From assembly GCA_028871055.1 (NCBI GenBank), contig JAGWON010000009.1, forward strand, positions 1 to 64,000: a stretch of 64,000 nt of DNA, read 5' to 3'. Positions within the stretch are counted from its first letter, which is position 1; every line of letters begins with the position of its first letter. A program made the translations under genes and the position numbers. A model generated the notes under the pieces. That model saw nothing but the letters and a program-made list of their open reading frames with translations, was not told the origin of the DNA and ran no database searches. Below, piece by piece: positions 42,771-54,946 of the stretch. Source of the DNA: Alphaproteobacteria bacterium (GTDB lineage Bacteria; Pseudomonadota; Alphaproteobacteria; ATCC43930; CGMCC-115725).

Positions 42771-42811
42771 TGGGACTGTATGGGATAACATGGGATTAAA
42801 TGGGCGGTCAA
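42771..42811 (-). promoter_or_regulatory. MraZ box repeats over the dcw promoter
   Basis: On the plus strand TGGG occurs four times at exact 10-bp spacing (42771, 42781, 42791, 42801; TGGGA three times, then TGGGC). This is the known MraZ recognition pattern (TGGGN with 5-bp spacers). On the coding strand a TTGACC at 42806-42811 is followed after 17 bases by TTATCC (42783-42788), so the repeats would cover a weak promoter. The leader to mraZ is about 90 bases. Confidence 0.8.
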
Positions 42812-42879
42812 ATGATTTTCCCGTATAAATCCGTAAGTTAGCTACTGTTTCGAGGTCAATTTAGACGAACGCCGGTAAT

Positions 42880-42901
42880 CGATTCGATTTCGCTCGAATC
42901 G
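42880..42901. repeat. Inverted repeat containing two GANTC sites upstream of mraZ
   Basis: CGATTCGA and TCGAATCG form a perfect 8-bp inverted repeat with a 6-base loop. Each arm contains one GANTC methylation site (GATTC 42881-42885, GAATC 42896-42900). It lies between the end of rnpB and the mraZ promoter. Confidence 0.7.
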
Positions 42902-42956
42902 GTCATAGACATTACTTGAGAAATAGGGAACATACGCAGAACTAGGGAGGAAAATA

Positions 42957-43357
42957 CCAGACGGCCTGTAAGCCGGGTTCTGTCCCCGCTTGCGCAGGGG
43001 ATGGCCATTCATCTGGGACGCCCGTCGCCGGACGCCTCGCGCGACCGACCCGGACGGCGGCCTCGGAAACCCGCCTAGCCCCATAAATCCAAAGACTTAC
43101 GGGGCGTGCCGTCCCTACTTGGTCTTGCTCCCGGTGTGGTTTGCCCTGCCGCCGCCGTTACCGGCGGCGCGGTGCGCTCTTACCGCACCATTTCACCCTT
43201 GCCGCCTCTAGGCGTGAACCCGGAGGGTTGGCGGTGTGTTTCTGTGGCACTGTCCCTGGGGTTGCCCCCGCCGGGCGTTACCCGGCACCGTGTTTCCGTG
43301 GAGCCCGGACTTTCCTCCCCCCGTCTCGCGACGGGGAGCGGCCATCCGGCCGTCTGG
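42957..43357 (-). ncRNA. rnpB: RNase P RNA (bacterial type A)
   Basis: The catalytic RNA of ribonuclease P, maturing tRNA 5' ends. Near the 5' end the minus strand carries the hallmark GAGGAAAGTCCGGGCTCC (43303-43320). Near the 3' end it carries ACAGAACCCGGCTTA (42970-42984). The ends pair as P1 (CCAGACGGCC with GGCCGTCTGG), which sets the boundaries to within a few bases. Length is about 400, as expected for alphaproteobacteria. It lies between amiD and mraZ on the same strand. Confidence 0.95.
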
Positions 43358-43364
43358 CATGACC

Positions 43365-43393
43365 ATAAGAAGGGGTGGCGCGGCGGAAGTCAA
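43365..43393 (-). promoter_or_regulatory. rnpB promoter
   Basis: TTGACT (43388-43393) and TCTTAT (43365-43370) are separated by 17 bases. The predicted start falls 6-9 bases further on, at the 5' end of the RNase P RNA. The -35 hexamer overlaps the stop codon of the amidase gene. Confidence 0.7.
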
Positions 43394-44091
43394 ACCGCTG
43401 CGGCGCGCGCGACGACCGCTGCGCGAACTCGGGTCTCGTCATCGGAGCCGCCGTCGACCCGTGCCGGGCGGAAATGGAGCTGGAAGGCGCGCACTGCCGC
43501 GCGGGTCTCCTCGTCGAGCATGCCCGTCGTCGGGCAGCGATAGCCGAACGAGGCCAAATCGCGCTGCAACGCGGCAATGTCGCCGGAGGTTGCCGCCGCG
43601 CTGGCGAAATCCGGCCACAGGCCGACGCCCCGTCGTGCCAATCCTTGCCAATCGAAGCGCTCGCCAGGATCCTGCTTGCGGCCGATCGCAACGTCGGAAT
43701 GGCCGAGCACGTGGCGCGGCGGGATCGGATGTCGCCGGACGATCCCGGCAGCGAGCTCGGCCAGCGCCTCCATCTGCGCTGCCGGAAAATCGCGATAGCC
43801 GAACTCGTGGCCAGGATTGACCAATTCGATGCCAATCGAGGCGCCGTTGATGTCGGTACGGCCACGCCAATACGACGCCCCGGCGTGCCAGGCGCGACGT
43901 TTTTCCGGCACCAACCGGATTACCGCGCCGTCCTCGTCGATCAGATAATGCGCGCTCACTTTGGCCGCCGGATCGCTCAGCCGTGCCAGCGCCGCCGCCT
44001 CGTCGCGCATGCCGGTGTAATGGAGGATCAGCATGTCAACGACGCCCGGTCTGGCATCGTGGTTGGGCGAGGGGTGGTCGACGATGCGCAT
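43390..44091 (-). CDS. N-acetylmuramoyl-L-alanine amidase, AmiD-like
   Basis: A zinc amidase (Amidase_2/PGRP fold) cutting the MurNAc-L-Ala bond, probably in peptidoglycan recycling. The 233-residue protein has LILHYTGM with zinc ligand His24, SAHYLIDEDG, and GHSDVAIGRKQDPG with His131 and Asp141. A C-terminal peptidoglycan-binding domain (DIAALQRDLASFGY...TRAAVRAFQLHF) follows. No signal peptide is obvious in the form starting at ATG 44091, so it may be cytoplasmic. The ribosome binding site is weak, and an upstream start is possible. Confidence 0.85.
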   Translation of the reverse strand: MRIVDHPSPNHDARPGVVDMLILHYTGMRDEAAALARLSDPAAKVSAHYLIDEDGAVIRLVPEKRRAWHAGASYWRGRTDINGASIGIELVNPGHEFGYRDFPAAQMEALAELAAGIVRRHPIPPRHVLGHSDVAIGRKQDPGERFDWQGLARRGVGLWPDFASAAATSGDIAALQRDLASFGYRCPTTGMLDEETRAAVRAFQLHFRPARVDGGSDDETRVRAAVVARAAAV

Positions 44092-44160
44092 GGGTGAGGC
44101 GCGAAAGCCTAGCGGAAACCATTCGCAGCGGCCATGATCTCCGCGACAAGGGAGACGGTC

Positions 44161-44298
44161 ATGTCCTTCGCGATCGGTGTATTGTTCTACGCTCTCGGCA
44201 CGGCGCTGATCGCGCTGTGCCTGGTCGCGATCCCCGGTCGCGGCGACCATGGCCAGGCCGGCGGGCCTGTGCCGCACGGTCACGGCTCGAGCCACTAG
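44161..44298 (+). CDS. Small membrane protein with His-rich tail (45 aa)
   Basis: A 45-residue frame beginning [20 protein letters not shown], with one hydrophobic helix at about 3-24 and a tail holding Gly and four His ([13 protein letters not shown]). A strong AGGGAGA ribosome binding site lies 6 bases upstream of the ATG, and the frame ends 16 bases before the 5-oxoprolinase start. Probably a real small gene co-transcribed with it. Function unknown. Confidence 0.55.
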   Translation: MSFAIGVLFYALGTALIALCLVAIPGRGDHGQAGGPVPHGHGSSH

Positions 44299-44314
44299 CG
44301 GCCGCCCCATCCCG

Positions 44315-47935
<3,621 letters not shown>

Positions 47936-47964
47936 ACAACCGCGGGGAGTGCCTCAGTTTGAAT

Positions 47965-48321
47965 TTAATGGGCTGTACACGGAAAGGTCTCCATCAATCC
48001 GGCCATTAACGCCATCGAGACAGGCCAATTTGTCTTGCTCGGGTACTTTTTCGCCCAGCGAAGCATAATGGTTTCAGCTTGTTCCCCAGTAAGTGCAAAT
48101 GTAGCTGGCACGCAAAATGCGGGAGACTTACCTTGGGACATAAGGTAAGCGCTGTATGAGGTAAGACCTGCGCTAACGCCGGTTAGAAATAACTTATTGA
48201 CGGCTTTAGCGTCTTCTCCGTTCGCCTTCTTATAGAGTTCAACTGTCACACCCTGAGCGTGCGCCTGAACCGATAACGACAAGAACGCGGTAGTCATCAC
48301 CAATAAAATTATCTTCTTCAT
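47965..48321 (-). CDS. Rap1a/Tai-like secreted small protein
   Basis: A 118-residue protein with a signal peptide (MKKIILLVMTTAFLSLSVQA, cut near AHA-QG) and a helical domain. VNKLFLTGVSAGLTSYSAYL, a mid Cys (FCVPATF), LRWAKKYPSKTNWPVSMAL and a final FPC resemble the Rap1a/Tai immunity-like family. In Serratia these neutralise type VI amidase effectors; elsewhere many are orphans of unknown role. No effector is adjacent here. The gene is rich in TTA/AAA-type codons and AT-richer than its neighbours, suggesting recent acquisition. Confidence 0.6.
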   Translation of the reverse strand: MKKIILLVMTTAFLSLSVQAHAQGVTVELYKKANGEDAKAVNKLFLTGVSAGLTSYSAYLMSQGKSPAFCVPATFALTGEQAETIMLRWAKKYPSKTNWPVSMALMAGLMETFPCTAH

Positions 48322-48367
48322 CGTATCTCCGTCTAAATAAGCCGCCTTCTGGGTAAGACTGCGTTAC

Positions 48368-48622
48368 TTATCGTGGAAGCTTGTAGCGGACTGTGAATGC
48401 CATATGGTCGTTCGCCTTGGCGGATATAACGGTATCGCCGGGCCGCTGTTCTTGTCGCATTACGCTACAACAGTTGGGTAGGCGCGATGTAGAAGTTGGG
48501 TTGAGCCGTTGCGCCCTTTCGTGCAATTCGGCCGCCTTTATGTCGATGTAATCCTTGCTGGCGGACTCGGCTTCCCGAAACAGGTTATGCAGTTCTGCTC
48601 GAAATTCCGGCGCAGTAGCCAT
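48368..48622 (-). CDS. Small conserved hypothetical protein
   Basis: An 84-residue soluble protein. The second half (AAELHERAQ, RLPNCCSVMRQEQRPGDTVI, FTVRYKLPR) resembles a small domain I recall as a free-standing protein and fused to HNH-type nucleases, with a conserved CC pair and a terminal RYxLPR. No nuclease is adjacent. It shares the AT-richer base composition of the neighbouring Rap1a-like gene. Function unknown. Confidence 0.5.
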   Translation of the reverse strand: MATAPEFRAELHNLFREAESASKDYIDIKAAELHERAQRLNPTSTSRLPNCCSVMRQEQRPGDTVISAKANDHMAFTVRYKLPR

Positions 48623-48724
48623 GGTCGCTCCCGCTGATGCTTTCAGCTAAGCATGGGGGACGGTAGCGCGGCGTCAAGAGGTATCGGATTTCAAACTGAG
48701 ATAATACCATGCTGCGATCCCGCT

Positions 48725-49672
48725 CTAGTCGAGCGGCGCGACGATCGGCTTGTGCCGCGCGCTGGTGGCGAGCCAGACGCCGCACAGCACGACGGCAATG
48801 CCGATGACATGGTACACGTGCAGCGTTTCGCCGAGCCCGAAGACCGCCAGCACCGTCGCGAAGGCCGGCAGCAGATGCGAGGTGAATCCGGCGCGGTTGG
48901 CGCCAACCATCTCGACCCCCTTGTTCCAGCAAATATACGCCAGGAACGAGGCGAAGACGCCGATATAAAGCACCGCGATGCCCGCCAGCGGCGTTGCTTG
49001 CGGCATGCGGATGAACGCAGCTTCGACCGCCAGGGCCGGCACGATCATCGCTAGTCCCGCGATGTTGACCGCGAAGAGCAGGCCGAGCGTGTCGAGGGAT
49101 TTGGGCGCGCGGCGCAACAGCACGCAATAAAAGCCCCACGTCGGCATGGTGAGGAGGATGATCAGGTCGCCGATGTTGAATTGTAAGTGAAGGAGTTGTG
49201 CGAACCTGCCGCGCGTGATGATGACGACGATGCCGCAGAACGAGATCATCATGCCAAGCAATTGGCGCGGCGTCACGGTCTCGCCGTCGAGCAACCACGA
49301 GATCGCGATGATGTAGAGCGGCGAGGCCGAGTTCATCAGCACGGCGTTGATCGCGCTGGTATAGCGCAGACCGGTATAAACCGCGATCTGGAAGAAGCCG
49401 ACGCCGAGGAATCCGAGCGCTGCGATCAGCAGCCAATGGCGCCGAAGCACTGCGCCCTTTCCCTTGAGCCGTGGAATTGCCAAGGGCGCAAGGCACATCG
49501 CCGATACCGCCCAGCGCCCGAAAGTCATGGCGACCGGCGGCATGACGTCGTGCGCGGCGCGACCGAGCACCCAGTTCCCCGCCCAGAACAGGTTGCACAG
49601 CGCCAACAGCAGGTAAGGATAAAGCGCCTCTGAACGGCTGACCGGACGGCTGTGCGCGGGTGCAGCGGGCAT
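48725..49672 (-). CDS. DMT superfamily (EamA) transporter
   Basis: A 315-residue inner-membrane protein with ten hydrophobic segments arranged as two EamA repeats (about 16-140 and 165-300). [14 protein letters not shown] opens the first repeat, and the second ends with [17 protein letters not shown], the usual position of the conserved Pro and Glu. Family members export amino acids or other metabolites; the substrate is unknown. ATG 49672 is chosen; it diverges from the flavoprotein gene by 85 bases. Confidence 0.88.
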   Translation of the reverse strand: MPAAPAHSRPVSRSEALYPYLLLALCNLFWAGNWVLGRAAHDVMPPVAMTFGRWAVSAMCLAPLAIPRLKGKGAVLRRHWLLIAALGFLGVGFFQIAVYTGLRYTSAINAVLMNSASPLYIIAISWLLDGETVTPRQLLGMMISFCGIVVIITRGRFAQLLHLQFNIGDLIILLTMPTWGFYCVLLRRAPKSLDTLGLLFAVNIAGLAMIVPALAVEAAFIRMPQATPLAGIAVLYIGVFASFLAYICWNKGVEMVGANRAGFTSHLLPAFATVLAVFGLGETLHVYHVIGIAVVLCGVWLATSARHKPIVAPLD

Positions 49673-49757
49673 GGACGCTCTCGGCAAATGTCGGCGGAGA
49701 TTGTCGGTCTCGCGCGGCTCCGTCAATCGCGGCATGATAGGATTGCAAGGAAGGCAG

Positions 49758-50912
49758 ATGAGCGAATCGGTGGAATGCGTGGTGATCGGTGCCGGCGTCG
49801 TCGGGCTGGCAGTGGCGCGCGCCCTGACGCTCGGCGGCCGCACCGTGCTGGTCGTCGAGAAGGAGCGCTACATCGGCGCGCATACCTCCTCGCGCAACAG
49901 CGAGATCATCCACGCCGGACTCTATTACCCGGCAAACAGCCTGAAGGCGCGGTTCTGCGTCGCCGGCCGCAAGCGCCTCTATGAATATTGCGCGGCGCAT
50001 GGCGTCGCGACCAAGCGTATCGGCAAGCTGGTGGTTGCGACCGATGATGACGAGGTGCCGCAGCTGGCGAAGGTCATGGCGCGCGCTGCAGCGAACGGCG
50101 TCGACGATCTCGAGCTGCTCGACGCCAAGACGGCTCGCGCGATGGAGCCGGAACTTTCTTGCGTCGGCGCGTTCCACTCGCCGTCTACCGGCTTGATCGA
50201 CAGTCATGCGCTGATGCTGAGCCTGCAGGGCGAAGCCGAGGCGCACGGCGCGACCGTCGCGCTACGCGCCGAAGTCGGCGCCGGCCACGTGCTCGACGGC
50301 GGCGGCTTCACGCTCGAGATCATCGGCGACGGCGCGATGACGCTCGATTGCGAGATCCTGGTCAATGCCGCCGGTCTCTATGCACCGGGCGTGGCGCGTC
50401 GCGTCGCCGGCGTGCCGCCGGAAAGTATTCCGCGCGATTATTATTGCCGCGGCGTTTATTTCACCCTGCCGGGCAAGGCGCCGTTCCGCCGTCCGGTCTA
50501 TCCGGTGCCGGAGCATGCCGGACTCGGCGTCCATTACACGCCGGACCTTGCCGGGCAGGGCCGCTTCGGTCCCGACACCGAATGGATCGACGGCATCGAC
50601 TACACGGTCGATCCGCAGCGCGGCGCGCGCTTTTATGCGGCGATCCGCAAATACTGGCCGGCCCTGCCGGATGATGCGCTGCAACCGGGCTATGCCGGCA
50701 TCCGGCCCAAGATCAGCGCGCCGGATGAGCCTGCCGCCGATTTCCGCATCGACGGCGCCGAACGCCACGGCGTTCCGGGCCTGATCAATCTCTTCGGCAT
50801 CGAATCGCCAGGCTTGACCAGTTCGCTGGCGATTGCCGACCTTGTGGCTGCGCTGGTCAACGAGACGGAGACTGTACCGGCGCCTCTGGCCCGCGTTCGA
50901 CCAGCACGGTGA
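49758..50912 (+). CDS. lhgO: FAD-dependent L-2-hydroxyglutarate oxidase-like protein
   Basis: A DAO-family flavoprotein of 384 residues, probably oxidising L-2-hydroxyglutarate to 2-oxoglutarate. It has the FAD-binding [16 protein letters not shown] at 8-23, then [17 protein letters not shown], the LhgO hallmark. Further on are [11 protein letters not shown] and a C-terminal [17 protein letters not shown]. An AAGGAAGG ribosome binding site precedes ATG 49758. The last 56 bases overlap the oppositely oriented PCu(A)C gene. Confidence 0.85.
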   Translation: MSESVECVVIGAGVVGLAVARALTLGGRTVLVVEKERYIGAHTSSRNSEIIHAGLYYPANSLKARFCVAGRKRLYEYCAAHGVATKRIGKLVVATDDDEVPQLAKVMARAAANGVDDLELLDAKTARAMEPELSCVGAFHSPSTGLIDSHALMLSLQGEAEAHGATVALRAEVGAGHVLDGGGFTLEIIGDGAMTLDCEILVNAAGLYAPGVARRVAGVPPESIPRDYYCRGVYFTLPGKAPFRRPVYPVPEHAGLGVHYTPDLAGQGRFGPDTEWIDGIDYTVDPQRGARFYAAIRKYWPALPDDALQPGYAGIRPKISAPDEPAADFRIDGAERHGVPGLINLFGIESPGLTSSLAIADLVAALVNETETVPAPLARVRPAR

Positions 50913-51312
50913 CCGTGGTGCTGCCGGCGGCGGCGAAGCGCAGCGTCAAGGGAAAGCTGTCGCCGACCGCGAGCCGCCGCTTCAGGCCGCGCAGCGCGAT
51001 GTGGCGTCCGCCGGGCCGCAACGCCACCGGCCGCTTCGGCTGCAGCTCGAAATGATCGACCGGATGGTCGCCGTAATTCTCGAACACCGCCGCATCGGCG
51101 ATCGGCGTCGACGCGCCCACCAGACGGTCGGACTTGTCGCCCATATTGGCGAGCGCCATAAAGAGGACAGCGACGTCGCCGACGGCGGGCTCGGCCCAGG
51201 GATGGCCGATCTCGATCGTGCCGAGAGCGAAGGAATGGGCCCAAGTGCGTTGCGCGGCGAGCAGCGTCAGGAACAGCGCCAACGGGGCGAGGATCAGGCG
51301 GCGGCGGTTCAT
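50857..51312 (-). CDS. PCu(A)C-family periplasmic protein lacking the Met ligands
   Basis: A 151-residue protein with a signal peptide (cleavage near WAHS) and the cupredoxin-like PCu(A)C fold: [27 protein letters not shown] and [17 protein letters not shown]. Family members deliver Cu(I) to cytochrome oxidase through His and Met ligands. Here the usual HEM-type segment reads FENY and the late HIML-type segment reads HIAL, so the methionines are missing. Copper binding is doubtful. It overlaps lhgO antisense by 56 bases and diverges from ald by 23. Confidence 0.75.
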   Translation of the reverse strand: MNRRRLILAPLALFLTLLAAQRTWAHSFALGTIEIGHPWAEPAVGDVAVLFMALANMGDKSDRLVGASTPIADAAVFENYGDHPVDHFELQPKRPVALRPGGRHIALRGLKRRLAVGDSFPLTLRFAAAGSTTVTVLVERGPEAPVQSPSR

Positions 51313-51335
51313 CAAATCCGGGCGGGGACAGGGTG

Positions 51336-52463
51336 ATGCTGGTCGGCGTACCACGAGAGATCAAGACTCATGAATACCGCGTCGGCTTGGTGCCGGGTAG
51401 CGTACGCGAGCTCGTTCACCACGGCCAGGCGGTTCTGGTCGAAAACGGCGCGGGCGCCGGCATCGGCTTCGACGACGAGGCCTATCGCAGTGCCGGTGCG
51501 ACGATCGCTGCGAATGCCGCCGAGGTCTTCGCCAAGGCGGAGTTGATCGTGAAGGTCAAGGACCCACAGCCGACGGAGATCGCGCTGCTGCGCCGCGGCC
51601 AGGTGCTGTTCACCTATCTCCATCTCGCCGCCAATCCCAAGCTGGCCGAGGGCCTATTGCGTTCCGGCGCGACTTGCATCGCCTATGAGACGGTGACCGA
51701 CGACCGCGGCGGATTGCCGCTCTTGGCGCCGATGAGCGAGGTCGCCGGCCGCATGGCGGTGCAGGTCGGCGCACATTATCTCGAAAAGGAGCAGGGCGGC
51801 GCCGGCATCCTCCTGGGCGGCGTGCCCGGTGTGCCGGCGGCGCGCGTCGCGGTGCTCGGCGGCGGCATTGCGGGCACCAATGCCGCGCGCGTCGCCATGG
51901 GCATGGAGGCGCATGTCACCGTGATCGACAAGCAGCTCGCGCAGCTCTATGCGCTCGACCTGCAATTCGGTTCGCAGCTTCACACGCTGTTCTCGACGGT
52001 CGAGAACATCGAGCGCGAAGTGCTCGCCGCCGACCTGGTGATCGGCGCGGCGCTGGTGCCGGGCGCCGCGACGCCCAAGCTGGTGACGCGCGAGATGGTA
52101 AGGCGGATGCGTCCCCGCTCGGTGATCGTCGACATCTCGATCGACCAGGGCGGCTGCTGCGAGACCAGCCGGCCGACGACGCACGCCGATCCGACTTACC
52201 TCGAAGAGGGCATCATTCATTATTGCGTCACCAACATGCCGGGCGCGGTGGCCCGCACCTCGACTTTCGCGCTCAACAACGCGACGCTGCCGTTCGTGCT
52301 GGCGCTGGCCGGCAAGGGCTGGAAGCGCGCACTGGCCGACGATCGCAACCTGATGGCCGGGCTCAACATCGAGGCCGGCCGCATCACCCATCCGGCGGTG
52401 GCGCAATCGCTCAACGTGACCTATCTCGCGCCCGAGCAGTCGGCGGCGCCGAGCGGGGGATAA
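51336..52463 (+). CDS. ald: Alanine dehydrogenase
   Basis: NAD-dependent interconversion of L-alanine with pyruvate and ammonia. The 375-residue protein matches the family length and has GVPREIKTHEYRVGL, the catalytic pair Lys75 (VKVKDP) and His96 (TYLHLA), and an NAD-binding VLGGGIAGTNAA. The C-terminal TNMPGAVARTSTFALNNATL is also conserved. ATG 51336 follows GGGGACAGGG; GTG 51333 is equally possible. It converges on the F0 operon with a 14-base gap. Confidence 0.95.
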   Translation: MLVGVPREIKTHEYRVGLVPGSVRELVHHGQAVLVENGAGAGIGFDDEAYRSAGATIAANAAEVFAKAELIVKVKDPQPTEIALLRRGQVLFTYLHLAANPKLAEGLLRSGATCIAYETVTDDRGGLPLLAPMSEVAGRMAVQVGAHYLEKEQGGAGILLGGVPGVPAARVAVLGGGIAGTNAARVAMGMEAHVTVIDKQLAQLYALDLQFGSQLHTLFSTVENIEREVLAADLVIGAALVPGAATPKLVTREMVRRMRPRSVIVDISIDQGGCCETSRPTTHADPTYLEEGIIHYCVTNMPGAVARTSTFALNNATLPFVLALAGKGWKRALADDRNLMAGLNIEAGRITHPAVAQSLNVTYLAPEQSAAPSGG

Positions 52464-52477
52464 GACGGCTCGAAAAT

Positions 52478-52981
52478 TTAGTGCAGTGTCTCGGGCAGCG
52501 CGGCGATCGCCTGATCGACCAGCGCGGCGCGGTGCTTGGCGTCGAGGTCCTCGGCCAGCACCCGGCGCACGGCGGCGATCGCGACATCGACCGCGGTCGC
52601 GCGCACCTCATTGAGCGCCTTCTGCTCCTCGAGCGTGAGTCTCTCGGCGGCAAGCCGCTTGCGGCGTTCGAGCGCGGCAGCAAGATCCTTATGGCCCTCT
52701 TGCGCCGCGCGCTCGGCCTCGTCGCGCGCCTGGGCCATGATTGTTTCGGCTTCCTTGAGGGCGTCGCGCTGGCGGAGCTGGTGCTGGGCCAGAGTCTTCT
52801 GCGCCTCATCGGCGAGGCGCCACGCCTCGTCGATCTCGGCTTTGATCTTCTCCGCGCGCCGGTCGAGCATGCCGAGCAGCGCGCTGCGCGCCTTCCAGAC
52901 CACCACCGCCATGGCGATCACGAAGGCGATCAGCACCCAGAATTCGGCTTCGCCGAACAGTTTGCGCACGGCTTCCATCAT
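52478..52981 (-). CDS. atpF: ATP synthase F0 subunit b
   Basis: Peripheral stalk subunit of 167 residues with one N-terminal membrane helix (about 14-30) followed by a long charged coiled coil (KIKAEIDEAWRLADEAQKTL and on). Last gene of the F0 operon; it overlaps the b' gene by 4 bases. F1 genes are not in this window, as is usual for alphaproteobacteria. Confidence 0.93.
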   Translation of the reverse strand: MMEAVRKLFGEAEFWVLIAFVIAMAVVVWKARSALLGMLDRRAEKIKAEIDEAWRLADEAQKTLAQHQLRQRDALKEAETIMAQARDEAERAAQEGHKDLAAALERRKRLAAERLTLEEQKALNEVRATAVDVAIAAVRRVLAEDLDAKHRAALVDQAIAALPETLH

Positions 52982-53469
52982 ACGCGCTCCCGCAGCACCG
53001 CCTCGACCGCTGCCTTGACCCGCGCGGCCTCGACCGCGCCGCCGGCAAGCTTGGCTGCCGCCACCTGGGCGACTTCGGTTGCCAAGTCGTGCATGCCCTT
53101 GAGTGCGCTCGCCTTTGCCTCGGCGATCCGGCGCTCGGCTTTGGCGATCTCCGCGTTGAGGCTCTCGGCCAGCTTCCGCTGCTGCTCCGTCGCCTCGGCG
53201 GCGAGCCGCTCCGCCGTCTCGCGCAGCGCCTGTTGCGCCTTGGTCCGGGCCTCGGCCAGCGCGCGCTCATAGGCGGCGATCACCGCCTCGGCCTCGGCCT
53301 TCATGCGTTGCGCCTTGTCGAGGTCGCCAGTGATCCGGTCGCGGCGCTTGGCGATGATCCCGCCGACGCGCGGCAGCCCGACCAGCGCCATCACCAGGTA
53401 GAGCGCGATGAAGGTGACGGCGAGCCAGACGAGCTGCGTCGGAAAAGTGGCGAGGTCGAGTTGCGGCAT
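52978..53469 (-). CDS. atpG: ATP synthase F0 subunit b'
   Basis: Second peripheral stalk subunit (163 residues), the b' type found in alphaproteobacteria and phototrophs. It has a membrane helix near 10-30 (LVWLAVTFIALYLVMALVGL) and then a coiled coil of Ala, Glu and Lys heptads. It lies between the c-subunit gene (16-base gap) and atpF. Confidence 0.92.
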   Translation of the reverse strand: MPQLDLATFPTQLVWLAVTFIALYLVMALVGLPRVGGIIAKRRDRITGDLDKAQRMKAEAEAVIAAYERALAEARTKAQQALRETAERLAAEATEQQRKLAESLNAEIAKAERRIAEAKASALKGMHDLATEVAQVAAAKLAGGAVEAARVKAAVEAVLRERV

Positions 53470-53485
53470 TGATCGATCGGGTTGC

Positions 53486-53707
53486 CTAGAACACGAACAG
53501 GATCAGGAACGCGATCGCCAGGCCGAACAGGCCGGTCGCCTCGGCGAGCGCGAAGCCGAGGAACGCGAACGGCGTGACCTGCGCCGCTGGATTGCGCGCC
53601 AGCGCGTTGATCAGCGCCGAGAAGACGTTGCCGATGCCGATACCGGCGCCGACGAGCGCGATGCAGGCGAGGCCTGCGCCGATCATTTTTGCCGAAGCGA
53701 GATCCAT
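53486..53707 (-). CDS. atpE: ATP synthase F0 subunit c
   Basis: Proteolipid of the rotary ring, 73 residues in two membrane helices. The loop has ARNPAAQ, and the proton-carrying Glu56 sits in [12 protein letters not shown]. The GxGxG-type packing motif of helix 1 is GAGIGIG. The ring is typical of H+-coupled enzymes; no Na+-binding Gln is evident beside the motif. Confidence 0.97.
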   Translation of the reverse strand: MDLASAKMIGAGLACIALVGAGIGIGNVFSALINALARNPAAQVTPFAFLGFALAEATGLFGLAIAFLILFVF

Positions 53708-53726
53708 TGCGATATCCCCTGAAAGT

Positions 53727-54464
53727 TCAGTGAAGGTTGATGGCGTCGTTGAGGTAGAGACAGGTCAGGATGGTGAAGACGTAGGCCTGCAGCACCGCGA
53801 CCAGAAGCTCGAGGAAGAAGATCAGCACGTCGAGACCGAGCGGCAGCAGGCCCAGGATGCCGATGCTGGCGGCGAAGCCGCCGAAGATCGCGAGCATGGT
53901 GTGGCCCGCCAGCATGTTGGCGAAGAGCCGGATCGACAGCGTGAACGGCCGGATGAAATAGGACAGCAGCTCGATCGGCACCAGCAGCACAAGCAGGACG
54001 ACCGGCACGCCATGCGGCACGAAGAAGGTCAGGAACTTCCAGCCGTTCCGCCAGATGCCGATGAGGGTCACGCCGGTGAACACCACTGCCGCCAACGCGA
54101 AGGTGACGATGATCTGGCCGGTGAAGGTGTAGCCGTATGGGATCAGGCCGAGCAGATTGCCGAACAGGATGAACATGAACAGCGAGAAGACGAATGGAAA
54201 ATACTGCCGGCCTTCTTCGCCGACCGTCTCGTCGATCATGTTGCCGATGAACTCGTAGGCGATCTCGCTCAGCGACTGTACTCGCCCGGGCACGAGCTCC
54301 TCGCGGCGCGTGCCGACGATCACCAACGCCGAGATCAGCAGGACCGCGATCGTCATCAGCAGCGCGGAATTGGTGAACGAGACGTCGAGATTGCCGATAT
54401 GCATCGGCACGATCGGCTTGATCACGAATTGCTCGAGCGGGTGCAGTTCCAGCGCCACGTTCAA
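53727..54464 (-). CDS. atpB: ATP synthase F0 subunit a
   Basis: Proton channel subunit of 245 residues with five to six membrane helices. The essential Arg lies in [16 protein letters not shown], and a C-terminal helix has [17 protein letters not shown]. It overlaps atpI by 4 bases. Confidence 0.97.
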   Translation of the reverse strand: MNVALELHPLEQFVIKPIVPMHIGNLDVSFTNSALLMTIAVLLISALVIVGTRREELVPGRVQSLSEIAYEFIGNMIDETVGEEGRQYFPFVFSLFMFILFGNLLGLIPYGYTFTGQIIVTFALAAVVFTGVTLIGIWRNGWKFLTFFVPHGVPVVLLVLLVPIELLSYFIRPFTLSIRLFANMLAGHTMLAIFGGFAASIGILGLLPLGLDVLIFFLELLVAVLQAYVFTILTCLYLNDAINLH

Positions 54465-54817
54465 TCCTCGTCCTCGTCATCCCCTCGTACGCCGGCCTTG
54501 CCGCCGCGCGCGCCGACCCTCATCCCCATTCCGGCGACTGCGCGGTAGACGTTCCACATGCCCGCGGCCACGCCGAGAAAGAACATCACCACCATCGCTG
54601 CCGGCTTGGTGCCGAGCCACGCGTCAATGGCCCAGCCGATACCGACAGACACCACCACCGCGACCACCAGTTCGACCCCGATGCGGAGCCCGAACGCCAA
54701 CGCGTTCTGCGCCGACGCGCCGCCGCCCGGCGGGGGCCTTCGCGGCAACGTGCCGCGCGCCTTGGCCAGGCGTTCGCCCAAATCCTTGAGGCTCGCCCGC
54801 GCCTCGCGTTCGTCCAT
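54461..54817 (-). CDS. atpI: ATP synthase assembly protein AtpI
   Basis: A small membrane protein (118 residues) at the head of the F0 operon, assisting c-ring assembly. A hydrophilic N-terminus (DEREARASLKDLGERLAKAR) precedes two membrane helices (about 42-62 and 72-92, with GWAIDAWLGTKP between them). A charged tail ends in DDEDED. ATG 54817 is chosen; upstream the frame continues into the non-coding leader. Confidence 0.9.
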   Translation of the reverse strand: MDEREARASLKDLGERLAKARGTLPRRPPPGGGASAQNALAFGLRIGVELVVAVVVSVGIGWAIDAWLGTKPAAMVVMFFLGVAAGMWNVYRAVAGMGMRVGARGGKAGVRGDDEDED

Positions 54818-54899
54818 CCCAACCACCGGGAATGCTTGAAGAATTCCCCCGCGGCGCGGGTGCGCGCGGCGGCCGACCCCGCGCCGGAAAGGCGCGCAA

Positions 54900-54928
54900 C
54901 TTCTAGAAGGCGTTATCCGGGGAGTCAA
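54900..54928 (-). promoter_or_regulatory. Candidate promoter of the ATP synthase F0 operon
   Basis: TTGACT (54923-54928) and TAGAAG (54900-54905) are separated by 17 bases in the 129-base gap between smc and atpI. This points to an operon start independent of smc, with a leader of about 80 bases. A short GC stem (54880-54896) lies in the leader. Confidence 0.45.
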
Positions 54929-54946
54929 GCGCGGGAAGGCGCCGAA

